Below are positions 23,390 to 35,140 of a stretch of 64,000 nucleotides of DNA, piece after piece; positions within the stretch are counted from its first letter, which is position 1; every line of letters begins with the position of its first letter. The position numbers and the translations under genes were made by a program. The stretch is taken from positions 27,147,916 to 27,211,915 of the forward strand of contig JBBCBC010000017.1 of the NCBI GenBank assembly GCA_037126765.1, in the 5' to 3' direction. Origin of the DNA: Stenogyne calaminthoides. Taxonomy: Eukaryota; Streptophyta; Magnoliopsida; Lamiales; Lamiaceae. The notes under the pieces are model-generated. The model was not told where the DNA came from. It searched no databases and saw only the letters and a list, made by a program, of their open reading frames with translations.

Positions 23390-23800
23390 AGACTCAAGAA
23401 GAAATCGAGAATCAAGACTCGGTGTGAAATCGAGATATCAAGACTCGATTAAGAAACCGCAGATATCAAGACTTCGGTATGAAACTGAGGAACTGAAAAC
23501 TCAAAGATGAAGACTCAAGATATCGGGCCAAGATATCTCAGAAAAGACTCAAGACTCAAGAATCAAGACTCAGAAGACTCAAGAATCAAGACTCGTAAGA
23601 CTGAGACTCGTAAGAATCAAGACTTAGAAGACTCGTAAAGACTAAGACTCAAGACTCGTAAGACTCGTAAGACTCAAGACTCAAGAAGACGCAAGACTCG
23701 TAAGACCCTCAAGACTCGTAAGACTCAAGAACACGTAAGACACAAGATCAAGAATCAAGATCAAGAATATCAAGGCACAAGAATTATCAAGACTCAAGAA
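23390..23800 (+). repeat. U3 tandem repeat of element B
   Basis: Irregular 10-21 bp units combining caagactc, gaatcaagactc and cgtaagactc. The 3' LTR has the matching array at 36640-37010 and LTR A a shorter one at 5690-5815. The units differ mainly by cagaag versus cgtaag. Confidence 0.75.
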
Positions 23801-24270
23801 TGTATCAATGCTCAAGATAAACCCTCGAATGTTCCGAGGCACCGAAAATATCTATCCAAGGATGCAACATCGGTAAGATCGCGATTCCTTAGAAAAATAG
23901 ATATTGCCCAAGACATTCCCATGCAGACAAAATGAACTAAAACAAAGTGTTGTTAAGGTTATATCAACTCAGAGTTTGTAACCAAAAGAGCCGTTGAAGG
24001 TGTCTACCTTTAACTGGAGACAAAAGTCAAAAAGAGGAAGACAGCACTATACCATACTGACACTGATAGTGACAGGTCACAGAAAAAGATGTCAGATGTA
24101 CAAAAGTTCCAGACTGCAAAAAGTGAAGACCGTCTACATGAAAGGCTATTGCCTAAAACGTGTTAGGGAGTTTCAAACCCTAAATATAGCCGTTCCTCAC
24201 ACACCATAAGAGGAAACTCACGAAGCTATCTCTCCAACGGATAGTTTTTCAAGAGTGACCTTGGTGTATG

Positions 24271-24280
24271 CCTATAAATA
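24271..24280 (+). promoter_or_regulatory. TATA box of the B-type LTR promoter
   Basis: cctataaata, conserved at 37500-37509 and (tataaatc) at 6310-6317. Confidence 0.6.
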
Positions 24281-24569
24281 CTTGTGACCCTCTACATTGT
24301 AAGGTTACGAGAAATTTATAAGCAACTCAAGAAGCTCAAACTTATTATCGCAAAGTTAAAGCACTCGAAAAACTTAGAATTTCCCAAGTGCTTTTATATT
24401 GAAGAGAGCTCATTAAACTAAGCCTAGCTTGATAAGATATATCCAAAGCTTAGTCGAGATATCCTAGCCTTTGCATTGTACTTCATTGTAAAGGATATCT
24501 CATCCTAGTTGGAAACCAACCGAGAAACCCCAAACCCTTGAGAAGGTAGTTTGATTGTGTTTGTTGGTG

Positions 24570-24802
24570 AGAAGAGTTGTAAAGAGTTAGTAAACTACGC
24601 GGAGTAGTCAGAAAGCTCTAGAGGTGAAGTTAGTAAGCTACAGAGGTAGTCTGAAAGCTTGTTTGTGTTTGAGTAAGTAAACTACGGAGGTAGTCAGAAA
24701 GCTCAAGGTCGGGTTGAGTAAGTAAACTACGTGGAGTAGTCGAAAAGCTCGTACCGAAGTTGAGTAAGTAAACTATGCGAGGTAGTCAGAAAGCTCAGGA
24801 AG
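24570..24802 (+). repeat. Minisatellite in 5' LTR of B
   Basis: Five units on gagtaagtaaactacg-gaggtagtcagaaagctc. Here several units keep cagaaagc where LTR A has cgaaaaac. Confidence 0.75.
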
Positions 24803-25388
24803 TGATTAGTGAATTTCTCTGAGGATCAGAGAGAGTGGACGTAGGAGCTTGAGTCTCTGAACCACTATAATTGTTGTGTTGTTTTTTGCTTTCCTTATCT
24901 GTGCTTAACTGTTGCATTGATTTAAATCAGAAAGCATATTTTCACTGAGATTTCAGTTGGAATCAATCCGCTTGAAGTTGCATATAATTGAATCACAGCC
25001 TAATCACTATTTCATTTAAAGGAAGGTTTTCAGCAAAGCTTTAAAATGAGTATAAACTAAAGGGCCAACCATTCCGCACATCTGAGTAGCTAGAACAGAT
25101 AGTTACCAAACCGAACTTACTCTTCCGAGGGTTCAAGAAGTTAGTTATCGATCCAAGCAACTCGGGATCTCTGAAACTTCGAGGACTCGGTTGGGATTAT
25201 TTGAGGTTTCGAAAGCATTTCGGGATCACCGTCTCGATGACTTTGACTTCGAGTGACTTGTGCTTCTCGGGACCAAATCTTCGAGACGACTGACCCAAGT
25301 GACCTCGAAGAAGAAAAAGTTTTAAAAACACCAACACGTGTATTCCCCCATACACGTGTAAGACTTCGTTTTGCACCGGACCAACAAG

Positions 25389-25400
25389 TGGTATCGGAGC
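25389..25400 (+). other. Primer-binding site of element B (initiator Met tRNA)
   Basis: tggtatcggagc starts two bases after the LTR. The plant initiator-Met PBS is TGGTATCAGAGC, so only one base differs, and it falls in a CAG triplet. Confidence 0.8.
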
Positions 25401-25513
25401 GGTGGGTTCAACTTGACCACTGCTTTTGTTGACCAAAGTTTTATTTGCTAAAAATACTTGTGGTCTATCTGAACTGATCTTATTTGTTGAATTCTTAAAA
25501 GACTCAGATAAAA

Positions 25514-27917
25514 ATGTCTTCTAAGAAACTTCCCATGTTCTCAGTGGAGAACTATGATTTGTGGAGACTGAGAATGCAGGCTCATCTGTATTCTAAACAT
25601 GAACGAATGTGGTGAGTGGTCTCTGAAAGGCAATTCCAATTTACTGTGGTGAATCCCAGAGGAACAGAAAATGAGAGAAACGATCCTAGAGCAAAATTTC
25701 CTATGTCTGATGACCAACTGACTCCTGAGGAGAGAAAGTTAGTCAATCTAGACTATATTGTTAAAGACACACTATAAAGTACAATTGATGATGGTGTGAT
25801 GGGAATGATCTCTCACTGCAATACTGCAAAAGAAATTTGGGATACACTAGCTGTAATGTGCCAAGGCACAGATCATATCAAGGAAAACAAACTTTCAGTT
25901 GCAATAGGAAAGTTTGATAGTTTTGAAATGGAAGAAGGTGAATCAATTGACAAATTGGAAGTCAGATTCACTAGTATTATGAATGATCTAAATGCACTTG
26001 GAAAGAAATATCCACAAAGAGAAATTGCATTGAAAATTCTTAGAGGTCTTTCTAAGAAATGTGATATACATGCAGTGGTGATTGAAAACACCAAAAACAT
26101 TAATTCAATGCCCTATCAACAAGTCTTCTCTGAGCTGAAGACCTATGAGTTTGTAATTGATAAGAAATCCAAAAAGGTCGACAAAGAAAGATGATTCATC
26201 ATCTAGTAAAAATGTGGCTTTTAAATCCAAAGATAAAACCTGTAAAACTAGAGAGTCTGAGAACTCCCTTGCTAAAAATCAGGATGAGCTTGAGGATAAG
26301 CTAGAACTGATGGCAAGAAGGTTTGAAAGACTTAATAGTTGATATGGAAAATACAAAAGCTATTACAGGAATCACAGGTACCAGAAGAAACCTGAGGACA
26401 AACCAACTGAGAAGAGAAAGGACTGAAAAACCAAGGATCTTCATCCGAAAAAGAAGGACTTCAAGTCCAAGGAAGAAAGTGATCAGGATGATGATGCCAA
26501 CAGATGCTACAATTGCCAAAAGAAAGGTCACTTCCAGTATGATTGTCCAGATCTGAGTGCTAAGGAGAGAAGAGAAAGGCAAGCTAAAAGAGACAAGAAG
26601 TTCTCAAGCAAAAAGGCCGTGGTTGCAGAAGAAGAACATTCTGAGGAGGGATCTAGCTCTTCAGATGAAATATTCTCGAACGATGAAAAAGTGATGACAT
26701 TTGTCTGATGGCCATTGAGGAGGTAAACTCTTCTTTCTCTGTTGTTGCTCCTACACTAGCACAAGAGTTGTCAAGTTCAACTGTAAACAGTCAATTTGAC
26801 CTGATGGATTCTTTTGAGAATCTGATGAAGGACTATGCTGTTTTACAAGAACTGCTAAATGAAACTCAAGAGCAGAATAAGGAACTGAAGGCTGAAAATC
26901 TAAAATGGAAAGACTCTAGCAAAACTGAGATCACTTCTCAATTAATGGGAGCTACTGATGAACTGGATGTTCTGAAAGCACAACTCTCAGAGAAGGAGAA
27001 GTTGATAGTGACCCTAACTTAAAAGCTAGAGAAATCCACTGAAGAAATTCAGCTGATCAGAACTAAGTTCAATGACCTCTCTGAGAAGCATGAAACTCTA
27101 CAGAACTGTGAGGATAGTGCACAGAAGAAGTTAACTCTATTGAATACTGCATCTAAAGTAATAGATGAAATTCAGAGTTACCAGAGATCTGCCACTATAA
27201 AATCTGGATTGGGATACATTTCAGGGGGAACCTCACAAGGTCATCTGAATGCTGCATCAAGTAGAAAGAAGACAATCTTTGTAAAACCAGTGGCACCCAC
27301 ACTTCAAACTGAAGAAATGCCCAAGGTTGTAGACAAGGGAAAAGGACCCATGGTTTCAGTAAAACTGAATGATCAGGTAGGAAAGCCCAAACCTCAGGTG
27401 AAGGCTAGAAAACCTGAGCACTCAGTTGGAAAATTTCAGGTAAGTACTTCAAAGCCTCAGGCTAAGATTGCAAACCCCGAAAGGATCCACATCAACCATC
27501 GAGGAATCTTCGAGAAGAGAAACACTCAAAGAGAGATATTCTCAACTAAAGAGACCAAGTCCTCGATAATCTTGAAAGACCCAAATTTCAAAGACAGCAT
27601 AACCCGAACCCCACTTGCCTAAGGGTAAAGGTTATCTGAACCCGAGTCAACAAAGATTTAGACCGGCTGCACAGAAGCCAAAGCAAATGAACAAAAGGCC
27701 TGAACCAAAGAAGAATTCAAAAGCCCATGTTCATGCTAAAGCTAGCACACATACACAGAAGACTGCTAAGGCACCCAGAGTAGTGAATGTGTATGTTGAT
27801 GTTTATGGAAGACAAATTAGCCACTCTAAAGTGATTAGAGTTGTCAGGCAGATTTGGATTCCGAAAGGTACAGCTAACCTTGTAGGACCCTACACAAATT
27901 GGGTACCTAAAAATTGA
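25514..27917 (+). pseudogene. Element B gag: capsid, zinc knuckle, coiled coil
   Basis: The start is MSSKKLPMFSVENYDLWRLR at 25514. Two in-frame stops (TGA 25613, TAA 25774) interrupt the capsid region, which continues WDTLAVMCQGTDHIKENKLS and on to 26194. A frameshift follows near 26180. An intact knuckle, CYNCQKKGHFQYDC (CX2CX4HX4C), is at 26504-26545. A coiled-coil-like stretch follows (26708-27170, for example LLNETQEQNKELKAENLKW), then a basic Lys/Pro-rich tail ending at an in-frame TGA at 27915. The knuckle plus coiled coil is the Sirevirus gag pattern. The product would package element RNA; this copy cannot be translated through. Confidence 0.8.
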
Positions 27918-30842
27918 TATGTTTTTCAGGAGGAAAACAAGGGCACAAAGCTGATTAAAGATCACATAGCACTGATGAGCAGAGATGAAAAAGCCCCTGA
28001 TGTATGGTATCTTGACAGTGGATGTTCAAGACATATGACAGGATTCAAGAAGATACTCAGTGACTATGTTGAACAAAGAGGCCCTCAGATCACTTTTGGA
28101 GATAACTCCAAGGGACAGACTGAAGGATATGGAACTTTGGAAATCGACTCAGTTCATATCCATGGTGTTTCATATGTATCTGGATTGAAGCATAATTTGC
28201 TTTCAATAAGCCAATTCTGTGATAAGGGTTTTAATGTTGAGTTCTCTAAGAACTTATGTTATGTGAAAGATGATACAACACAGAAAATATTACTGACTGG
28301 TACTAGAAAAGGAAATGTGTATCTTGCTGATTGGAGTTCAACTCCTAAAGATACATGTTTCGTTGCTAAAAGTTCCACAGATACCAGTTGGTTATGGCAT
28401 AAAAGAATGAATCACCTGAATTTCAAAACCCTGAATAAGCTTGCAAGATTAGCTCTTATGAGAGGGTTGCCTAATGAAGTGTTCAGTAAGGAACATATTT
28501 GTGATGCGTGCCAAAAATGAAAACAAATTAGAGCATCATTTAAAAGCAAAGTAGATGTTTCTACCGATGAATACTTCGCCATTCGATATGAATCTTTTGG
28601 TCCTATAACACCAAAGAAGCACTAATGACAGAAATACACATTGGTAGTAGTTGATGACTACTCAAGATATACTTTGGGTCATATTCTTACTCAAGAAGAA
28701 AGAGACTCGAGATAAAGATGCCGAATTCATCGAAAAGGCTCAAGATTGAGAAAAAAATCGAGAGTGGTCAAAATCGATCCGACAAGGAACCGAATTTATA
28801 AATTATATCATATCGATTATTGTGCAAAGAAATGGAATTTCACATGAAACATCACCGCAAGGACCCCTCAACAAAATGGTGTTCTTTGAAAGAAGGAACA
28901 TGACTCGAAAAGAAAGCCGCAAGGACAATGATAAATTTGAAATGATATTCCTAAAAGGTTTTGAAATTTGGTCCGTCATCGGTCTTTGATGTTACTCACG
29001 TAACGATCCATGCCGACTAAGAGTCAAGGCAAAACACCCTATGAACTTTGGAATGAAAGGAAACCTCTTGTTTTTTCTTTTCGTGTGTTTAGTTGCAAGT
29101 GTTTCATACACAATAATGGTAAAGATCGCTTGAAAACATTTGATAGTAAAGTCGATGAAGGAATATTCTTAGGATATTCTCAAGTCAAGAAAAACTTTCG
29201 AGTTTACAACCTAGGGGATCATATTGTGGAGGAAACACCTCATGTTGTTTTTTATGAATCTACTTGTGTTCGTAAGAAATAGGAACATGATGCGCATGAA
29301 CCCGACCAAGAGGATCGTGAGATTAAGCACTGAAAAGAATGACAAACATCCACCGAACTCGAAAAGAAGAAGTCACTCACTATCTATGATTGGAGTGACT
29401 CGAGACTTAGATAAAGAAGTTCGGATGGAACTCGGGATGGTGAGACTCGGAAAAGCAACACATCAAAGGTGACCAATCTGAACAGACACCGCCCGGACTC
29501 GGGTATGTGATGCCAATGAAGATGTGGTCACAAATGAGGCAAATTTCTGAATCTATCAACCAAAGGGGAACAAATGTCTCGACAATGTTCTCAATGGAAT
29601 TTCCCGAGGAAGATGATTCCCTTTCTCCTTTCTCGTTGTTCCTGAGTTTATTTGAATTAAATGAACCTAACATTTCAAATGTTGAGGATACCGTTGAAGG
29701 GGAACATCTAGAAGGAAATGGTTAGATAGTCATCCTACAAGTCGATTGTGGGTGATCTAACCTAAGGTGTTAAAACAAGAAGGTTCCATGGTGAGAGTGC
29801 ACTATTCTCGCTTTTCCTATCGGAGAAAAGAGCATACCGAGATTGGTGAAGCTCTACACGATTCTCATTAGATTATTCGCTATGCAAGATGAAATCAATC
29901 AATTCTCAAGGAATGAAGTATGGGAGCTAGTAGATAGACCGAAAGGCACAATGTCATTGGAACCAAGTGGGTATTTAAGAATAAAAGAGATGAAAAACAA
30001 CAACATTGTAAGAAACAAGGCAAGGCTAGTTGCACAAGGTTATTCCCAAGAATAAGGCTTGGATTATGATGAAACCTTTGCACCCGATTGCAAGACTAGA
30101 AGCCATCGATTGTTTCTTGCATATGTCTGCCCACATGAAGTTCACAACTATCAAATGGATGTGAAAAGTGCATTTCTGAATGGTGTGCTTAAAGAAGAGG
30201 TTTATGTTGAACAACCTCCTGGTTTCAAACATAATGACCAAGTTTACAGTTCGTAAAAAAAGCTTGTATGGTCTTAAGCAAGCACCCAGAGCATGGTATG
30301 ATACTCTTTCTCAGTTTCTTACTGACCATGGTTTTGTCAAAGGGACAGTTGATAGAAGATGAGGAAGATATCTTACTGGTTCAGATATATGTTGATGACA
30401 TCATTTCTGGATCTCCAAACCATCAGCTGTGTGAAAAGTTTTCAACACTGATGAAAGACAAGTTTGAGATGTCAATGATGGGGGAGATGAATTTCTTTCT
30501 AGGTCTTCAAGTGAAACAATCAAAGGAAGGAATATTCATCAACCAGGCAAAGTACACCAGAGATCTGATTGCCAAATATGGTGTACAAAATTGCAATGCA
30601 GTTAGGATTCCCATGAATACTAACTACAAGATGGATCCTGATTCTGAAGGCAACTCAGTGAGTCATAGTGATTATAGAGGAATCATTGGATCATTTCTCT
30701 ATCTCACAGCAAGTAGGCCGTATATAACATTTGTTGTTGGGATATGTGCAAGATACCAAGCTAATCCTAAGGCTAGTCACATGGAGGCTGCCAAAAAGAT
30801 ACTGAAGTATCTTAAGGGCACAGTGAATAGAGGATTATGTTT
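27918..30842 (+). pseudogene. Element B pol: protease, integrase, reverse transcriptase (no RNase H)
   Basis: It is in frame with the end of gag after one TGA. Protease motif WYLDSGCSRHMTG is at 28000. The pre-integrase HHCC region runs WLWHKRMNHLNFKTLNKLAR to ICDACQK (28390-28518). Integrase core is scrambled from 28520 to 29000, with VVVDDYSRYT recognisable near 28648; the post-core block is 29010-29282. RT follows with NKARLVAQGYSQE, then MDVKSAFLNG, KKSLYGLKQAPRAW, and catalytic YVDD near 30391. The frame then runs to LKYLKGTVNRGLCF and jumps into the downstream spacer at about 30840, so RNase H is deleted. Stops and frameshifts cluster at 28520-30260. Confidence 0.82.
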
Positions 30843-31151
30843 TTGGGCGGGATCGTTTGAAATTCCGAAGAAGGTCAACAGTCATTTAATGCTCTGTTAC
30901 ATTAATGACCAATGAGGATATTTTGGCGGCTTACTTTCCGGAGATCGACTGTTCACATACCCGATTAATCAGAGATTAATCTCAACCGTTGCTTTTTACC
31001 TAACCAACGCGAATTCCCACGATCTCCAAACTATTTATACCCCAAGAAGCCATTCAAGCCAAATTTTATCAAACCCTTCGTTCCCAAAATCCTCTGCAAA
31101 ATAAATCCCCTTTTGCCCAGAAAACCTAAACCCTAAATCTTCAATCTCTCA

Positions 31152-34100
31152 AATGGCTCCTACCATTTTCGACAAATTAGCCAAAACCAATAAACCTTGG
31201 TACGAGTTCGTTGTCTCGCTCGATAGCACAACCAACTCCAAACCAGAAGAGGAGGCTCTCCATATGATCCGTTTGGCCAAGCTCACTCATCTCGCCGCAG
31301 TTTAATCGGGACCAAGAGTATGCGAAAGAGGTAATCGAGTTCATCTGTAATATGAAGATAGATGAATAGGATGGTATGCATTCTGAGATTACTGTATCTC
31401 ATTTAGAGCTTTTGTCTAAATACATCGATTTTGAAAGGGAATTGTACATTATTCCGAAAAATTTAAACGATGTTTTTGAGCTTTGTGATAGAGGAGAGGA
31501 TCCTGCTATGTATATGTTGGGTAGAGAGCAGGAGTATTTAGATAGGATTGCTGAGAATCCTGTAAAATTTGAGGCTACACTGCATAAGAGGCATTTGAAG
31601 CCACAATATAGAGTATTGATAGATATTGTGAGCAAATGCATCACGAGTCATTCGGGGAGTTTTGAGCAGATTAGTACCCAAGCTCAATAATAATGGCGGC
31701 GATCGAGGCTTCACCCACCAATCGACTTCAACCGCTCAAATTCTTGATTCGGATGGTGAGTGAACAGCCAAAGTCATAAGAAAGGTTGACGGGGCGATCT
31801 TGATCAAAGGCAAGATCCACCATGCCACCAAAATAGCATTTATTTTGGAGATGTGCAGAGAGGAGGAGGACATCTTCGCCAATTCGACCCCATTCCCCAA
31901 GTCCAAGGTGCTCTTCAAGCCCATTGCTGTGAAGAAACAGGCCATCAGGGGGAAGAAGGAAAAGAAAGCAGAATCACCAAGCTGCGAAAAAAACCCAAAA
32001 ACCGGGGGAAGGTTTTGTTGGAGGCCAAGATGGAACAAAGGTGAGAAGTCAAGAAGGTAAAAACCTTCGCCCCAAGCGCCAGAAGACCGGTGGTTCTCAC
32101 CGATGAAGATGGCAAAGGACTCAAGAGATTCAACCCGAGAGCCAAACCACTCGAATTGGCATTACAAGTCTTGGCTCAAAGTTATCTCTAAAGCACAGAA
32201 ATGATCGAGGAGCAGTGTCTTCTAAGGTGCTTGAGACATCGCCAAATTTCGGATAAAATTTCTCAGAAATTTTTAAAGGAACTCAGCCCTCGTAGATTCC
32301 TACCAAAGATGTTCCGCCGCATGTAAGAGCCAACTCAAAGTCAACTGAGGAAGTGCCACCAGCCCCCCGTAACCCACTCGATGCAAACCGAGGACATGAT
32401 CGACAACATTCGACGTTCTTTGAGACTCAAGAGCAAATTTTATTTTGATGAGCTCCTCGAAAGTGATCTACTTCTTGATCCTTCAAATTGATGCTTCAAC
32501 CGAACTAGATAGCCCGAGATGGAAGAAGGGCGGTCAAGAAACCGAGTGGAGGAGCAAGGGAATAGTTCATTCTTGACCGCTACCCCGAGCTCAAATTTCA
32601 TACCCTCGATCCGCAAGATATCTTCTTCGGGATTAAGAACGACGGTTTTCATCCTCAATCGACTCTTCCTGAGATGCTTAACATTGCCGCATTCAGAGGG
32701 GAAGACTGTGGAATGAGGAGACAAAGATTCCCGATCGAGTTCTCGTGATTCGTGAAGACAAAGCTCGGATGAAAGTTTCGGATTTTGATGATTTGGTTCA
32801 GAAGAAGATAACTGAGAGGAGAGCTACTGAAGTTGGTGCCCCTAGCAGCAGAGACAAATTTCAAGATGGGGACCAATAGGGAGATGCCGAGGATCGGGCC
32901 TCGATGGAGAAGGAAACTTCTTGTCCGATCAACCCGAAATCATTCAACCTCGATCGAAAGCAAGACTTTCAGTACCTTTTGCACTATTAACAATTATGCC
33001 AAAGTTACCGGGTTTCTATCTTTAACTCAATTGTCTCGATGAATGCATCGAGGCTCGGTTGGAGACCGGAGCTCGGGATGAAGTTCGATGCTTTCAGTCA
33101 GCATCCAAGCCCTCGTGTTGTGTCTCAACCTCGGATGATCAATCGGCCTGAGAGAAGGTGCAGAATGTTCCTGAGATCGACCTCACTCCCATTCTGGAGA
33201 AACTTGAAAAGGTTGAGCCAATGATGAACAAGATCGATCAGATGGAAGAAACATTGGCCAGCCAAACTCAAAAGATGGAGAATCTGAGTTCATCTTCAGA
33301 CCTGGTGCTACTACAAAACACTCTGACCTCAAAGATGACCTCCATGGAAGACAAGCTGAATGAAAAGCTGGAGGGACTCAAGGGCGAAATGAAAATTTGA
33401 ACTTAAACAAAGCACCAGAGAATATGAATTTCTAGAGGTGAAATTGGCAGAGAAGAATGAAGTGCTGATCAAGTCTGCTGTTGAGGAAATGAGCTCAATG
33501 CTCATGACCAAGATGACAGAGATGCTTAAAGATGCTCTCTCTGGCCAGTTATCCCATCTCTCTGAAAAATTTTATGTGGCTAAAAACCACCTCAGGAGGC
33601 TGGAAGATGAACAAGATCAGTTAGCAGGAGGTGCGCTGTGTAAGCAAAGAGCAATATCACATGGACACAAAGACTTCCAGACTTCTTCCAAATTACGGTG
33701 CCAAGAAGGGGGAAAGACCGAAGAAGACTTCGTGAAGTTATTGCACGTACTTTGGAGAAAAAAGGCACAAAAAGAAGTTCTCGAATGAATAGCCTATCCA
33801 AAGCCTTGAAGGAAGTCGTTTTAAAAACCGGTTCAAAGTGGAGAAGTTTATCTACACTCGTGTTTCGAGGAAACCATGCTTGAAGTAGCAAGAGAGAAAC
33901 CGAAAAGTGCTAGAGCTAAGGTTGGAACAAGCCAGTCAAGCATGAATTGCCTATGAAGAGGAAAGCCTTGGGCATTGTTGAACCTGAAAGCAAGCGAGCT
34001 AAGGCTTCTAAGCCAGTCCAAAGGAAGTTGATGGTTGAATTAGAAGAGTCTGCAGGTCAGAAGAAAGTCTTCAACACCAGAAATGCTCTGAAGACACTCC

Positions 34101-34668
34101 AGATGAACAAGCTAAGAAAGCTTCTGCTTCGGTCTCAGGCGTGCCAGTGATCAGGAAAAAGGCCGAAGAAGAGCAGAAACGAAGGAGTGGATATAAAAAG
34201 TTTGCGAGCAAATGGAGAGGGACATCAAAAGCACTGAAATGGCCGCACACTGACAAGTGGATGCCCATCCAATTCAATGACAGTTGGGAAGAGGTCAAGA
34301 GAACCTTCTGGTTCTATTATGAAGTGCTCAGGGAATGGAAAGAGGAAAGCTCAGATCCAAACGAAGCTTTTATTGAATATCTCCTAACCTTCTATCCTAA
34401 ATATCTCCAAAGCTGGATAAACCTTGCGGATGAAGGAAAGGTGCAGATAGTAGCCCCCGACCCATATACCTACCCTCCTCCAAGACTTGATAATGGCCTG
34501 GTGAATGAAAAAGCCATTACTCAAGAAATTGCTCAATATGCTGGACAGTTGGGTCTGACAGGGAACAGTCCGGATATCATCAAGGAAAGAAATTCACTGA
34601 AGAAGAGGTATTTCGGAATGTTCAAACTTGAGGTACCCGCTGATGAAATTGAAGAAGATGCAAACTGA
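31152..34668 (+). pseudogene. Element B third ORF downstream of pol (env position), coiled-coil protein
   Basis: It begins MAPTIFDKLAKTNKPWYEFV at 31152. Pieces in order: 31376-31690 (YIDFERELYIIPKNLNDVFE, then ELCDRGEDPAMYMLGREQ); 32519-32716; 33158-33400, a clear heptad coiled coil (LEKLEKVEPMMNKIDQMEET); 33438-33620 (MLMTKMTEMLKDAL); and the best conserved block, 34141-34668, one open frame of 175 residues ending EVPADEIEEDAN. It has the same order as in copy A. No signal peptide or clear transmembrane helix is seen. SIRE-type elements carry an env-like ORF here; homology to an envelope protein cannot be shown from this sequence. Frameshifts separate the pieces. Confidence 0.6.
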
Positions 34669-35126
34669 AGAGCAGAAGACTGAAGAGCCAAATCTGAAGA
34701 CTGAAGACTGAAGACTTACCTGAAGACACTTGTAATTTTTTCTATCTTTTTGTCTTTTATTTTTGTTCTGATAAATTTCATTGTAACCTGTAACAGTCTA
34801 CTCATCATCAATGAAAATTTATCATTTTTGCTCAAAAGATAATATCTCATTATCTTATTTACATGTCTTTTACTTTTGATATGCTGAATGAATGTCTCTG
34901 AATGAATTGTTTATAGGAAATTGTTTATAAGTATTTGGTGATGAATCCTTTGAGAGATTCATTACTGAAGAAATTGTTGAATGATTAAATGTTAGGAGAT
35001 TCTCAGAAATTATTAAGAGATTCTCTGTTCAGGAAATTTTTGAGACATAACCAATTCTTGTAATAGGATAAACTGAAACCTGAGTTTAGGTTATATGGTT
35101 GTAACAAGATAGGTTTTGGCATCATC

Positions 35127-35140
35127 AAAAAGGGGGAAAT
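35127..35140 (+). other. Polypurine tract of element B
   Basis: aaaaagggggaaat lies directly before the 3' LTR start. It is the plus-strand priming site and is intact, unlike copy A. Confidence 0.75.

Larger units (their letters stand above)
23186..25386 (+). repeat. 5' LTR of element B
   Basis: 2201 bp, TGTTGGGAGATGAATTT to CACCGGACCAACA. The U3 contains a long run of caagactcgtaaga-type repeats (23390-23800), a TATA box at 24271-24280 and a minisatellite at 24570-24802. Short inverted cacgtgt motifs flank a C-run just before the end (25335-25360). Confidence 0.9.

Noticed and set aside
23390..23800. Regularly repeated caagactcgtaaga units resembling a CRISPR-like array
   Set aside because: The units vary in length, have no unique spacers, lie in an LTR U3 region of a plant retrotransposon and recur in every LTR copy.
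31152..34668. Calling the third ORF a proven envelope gene
   Set aside because: Position fits, but no signal peptide, transmembrane helix or cleavage site is visible, and coiled coil alone is not enough.
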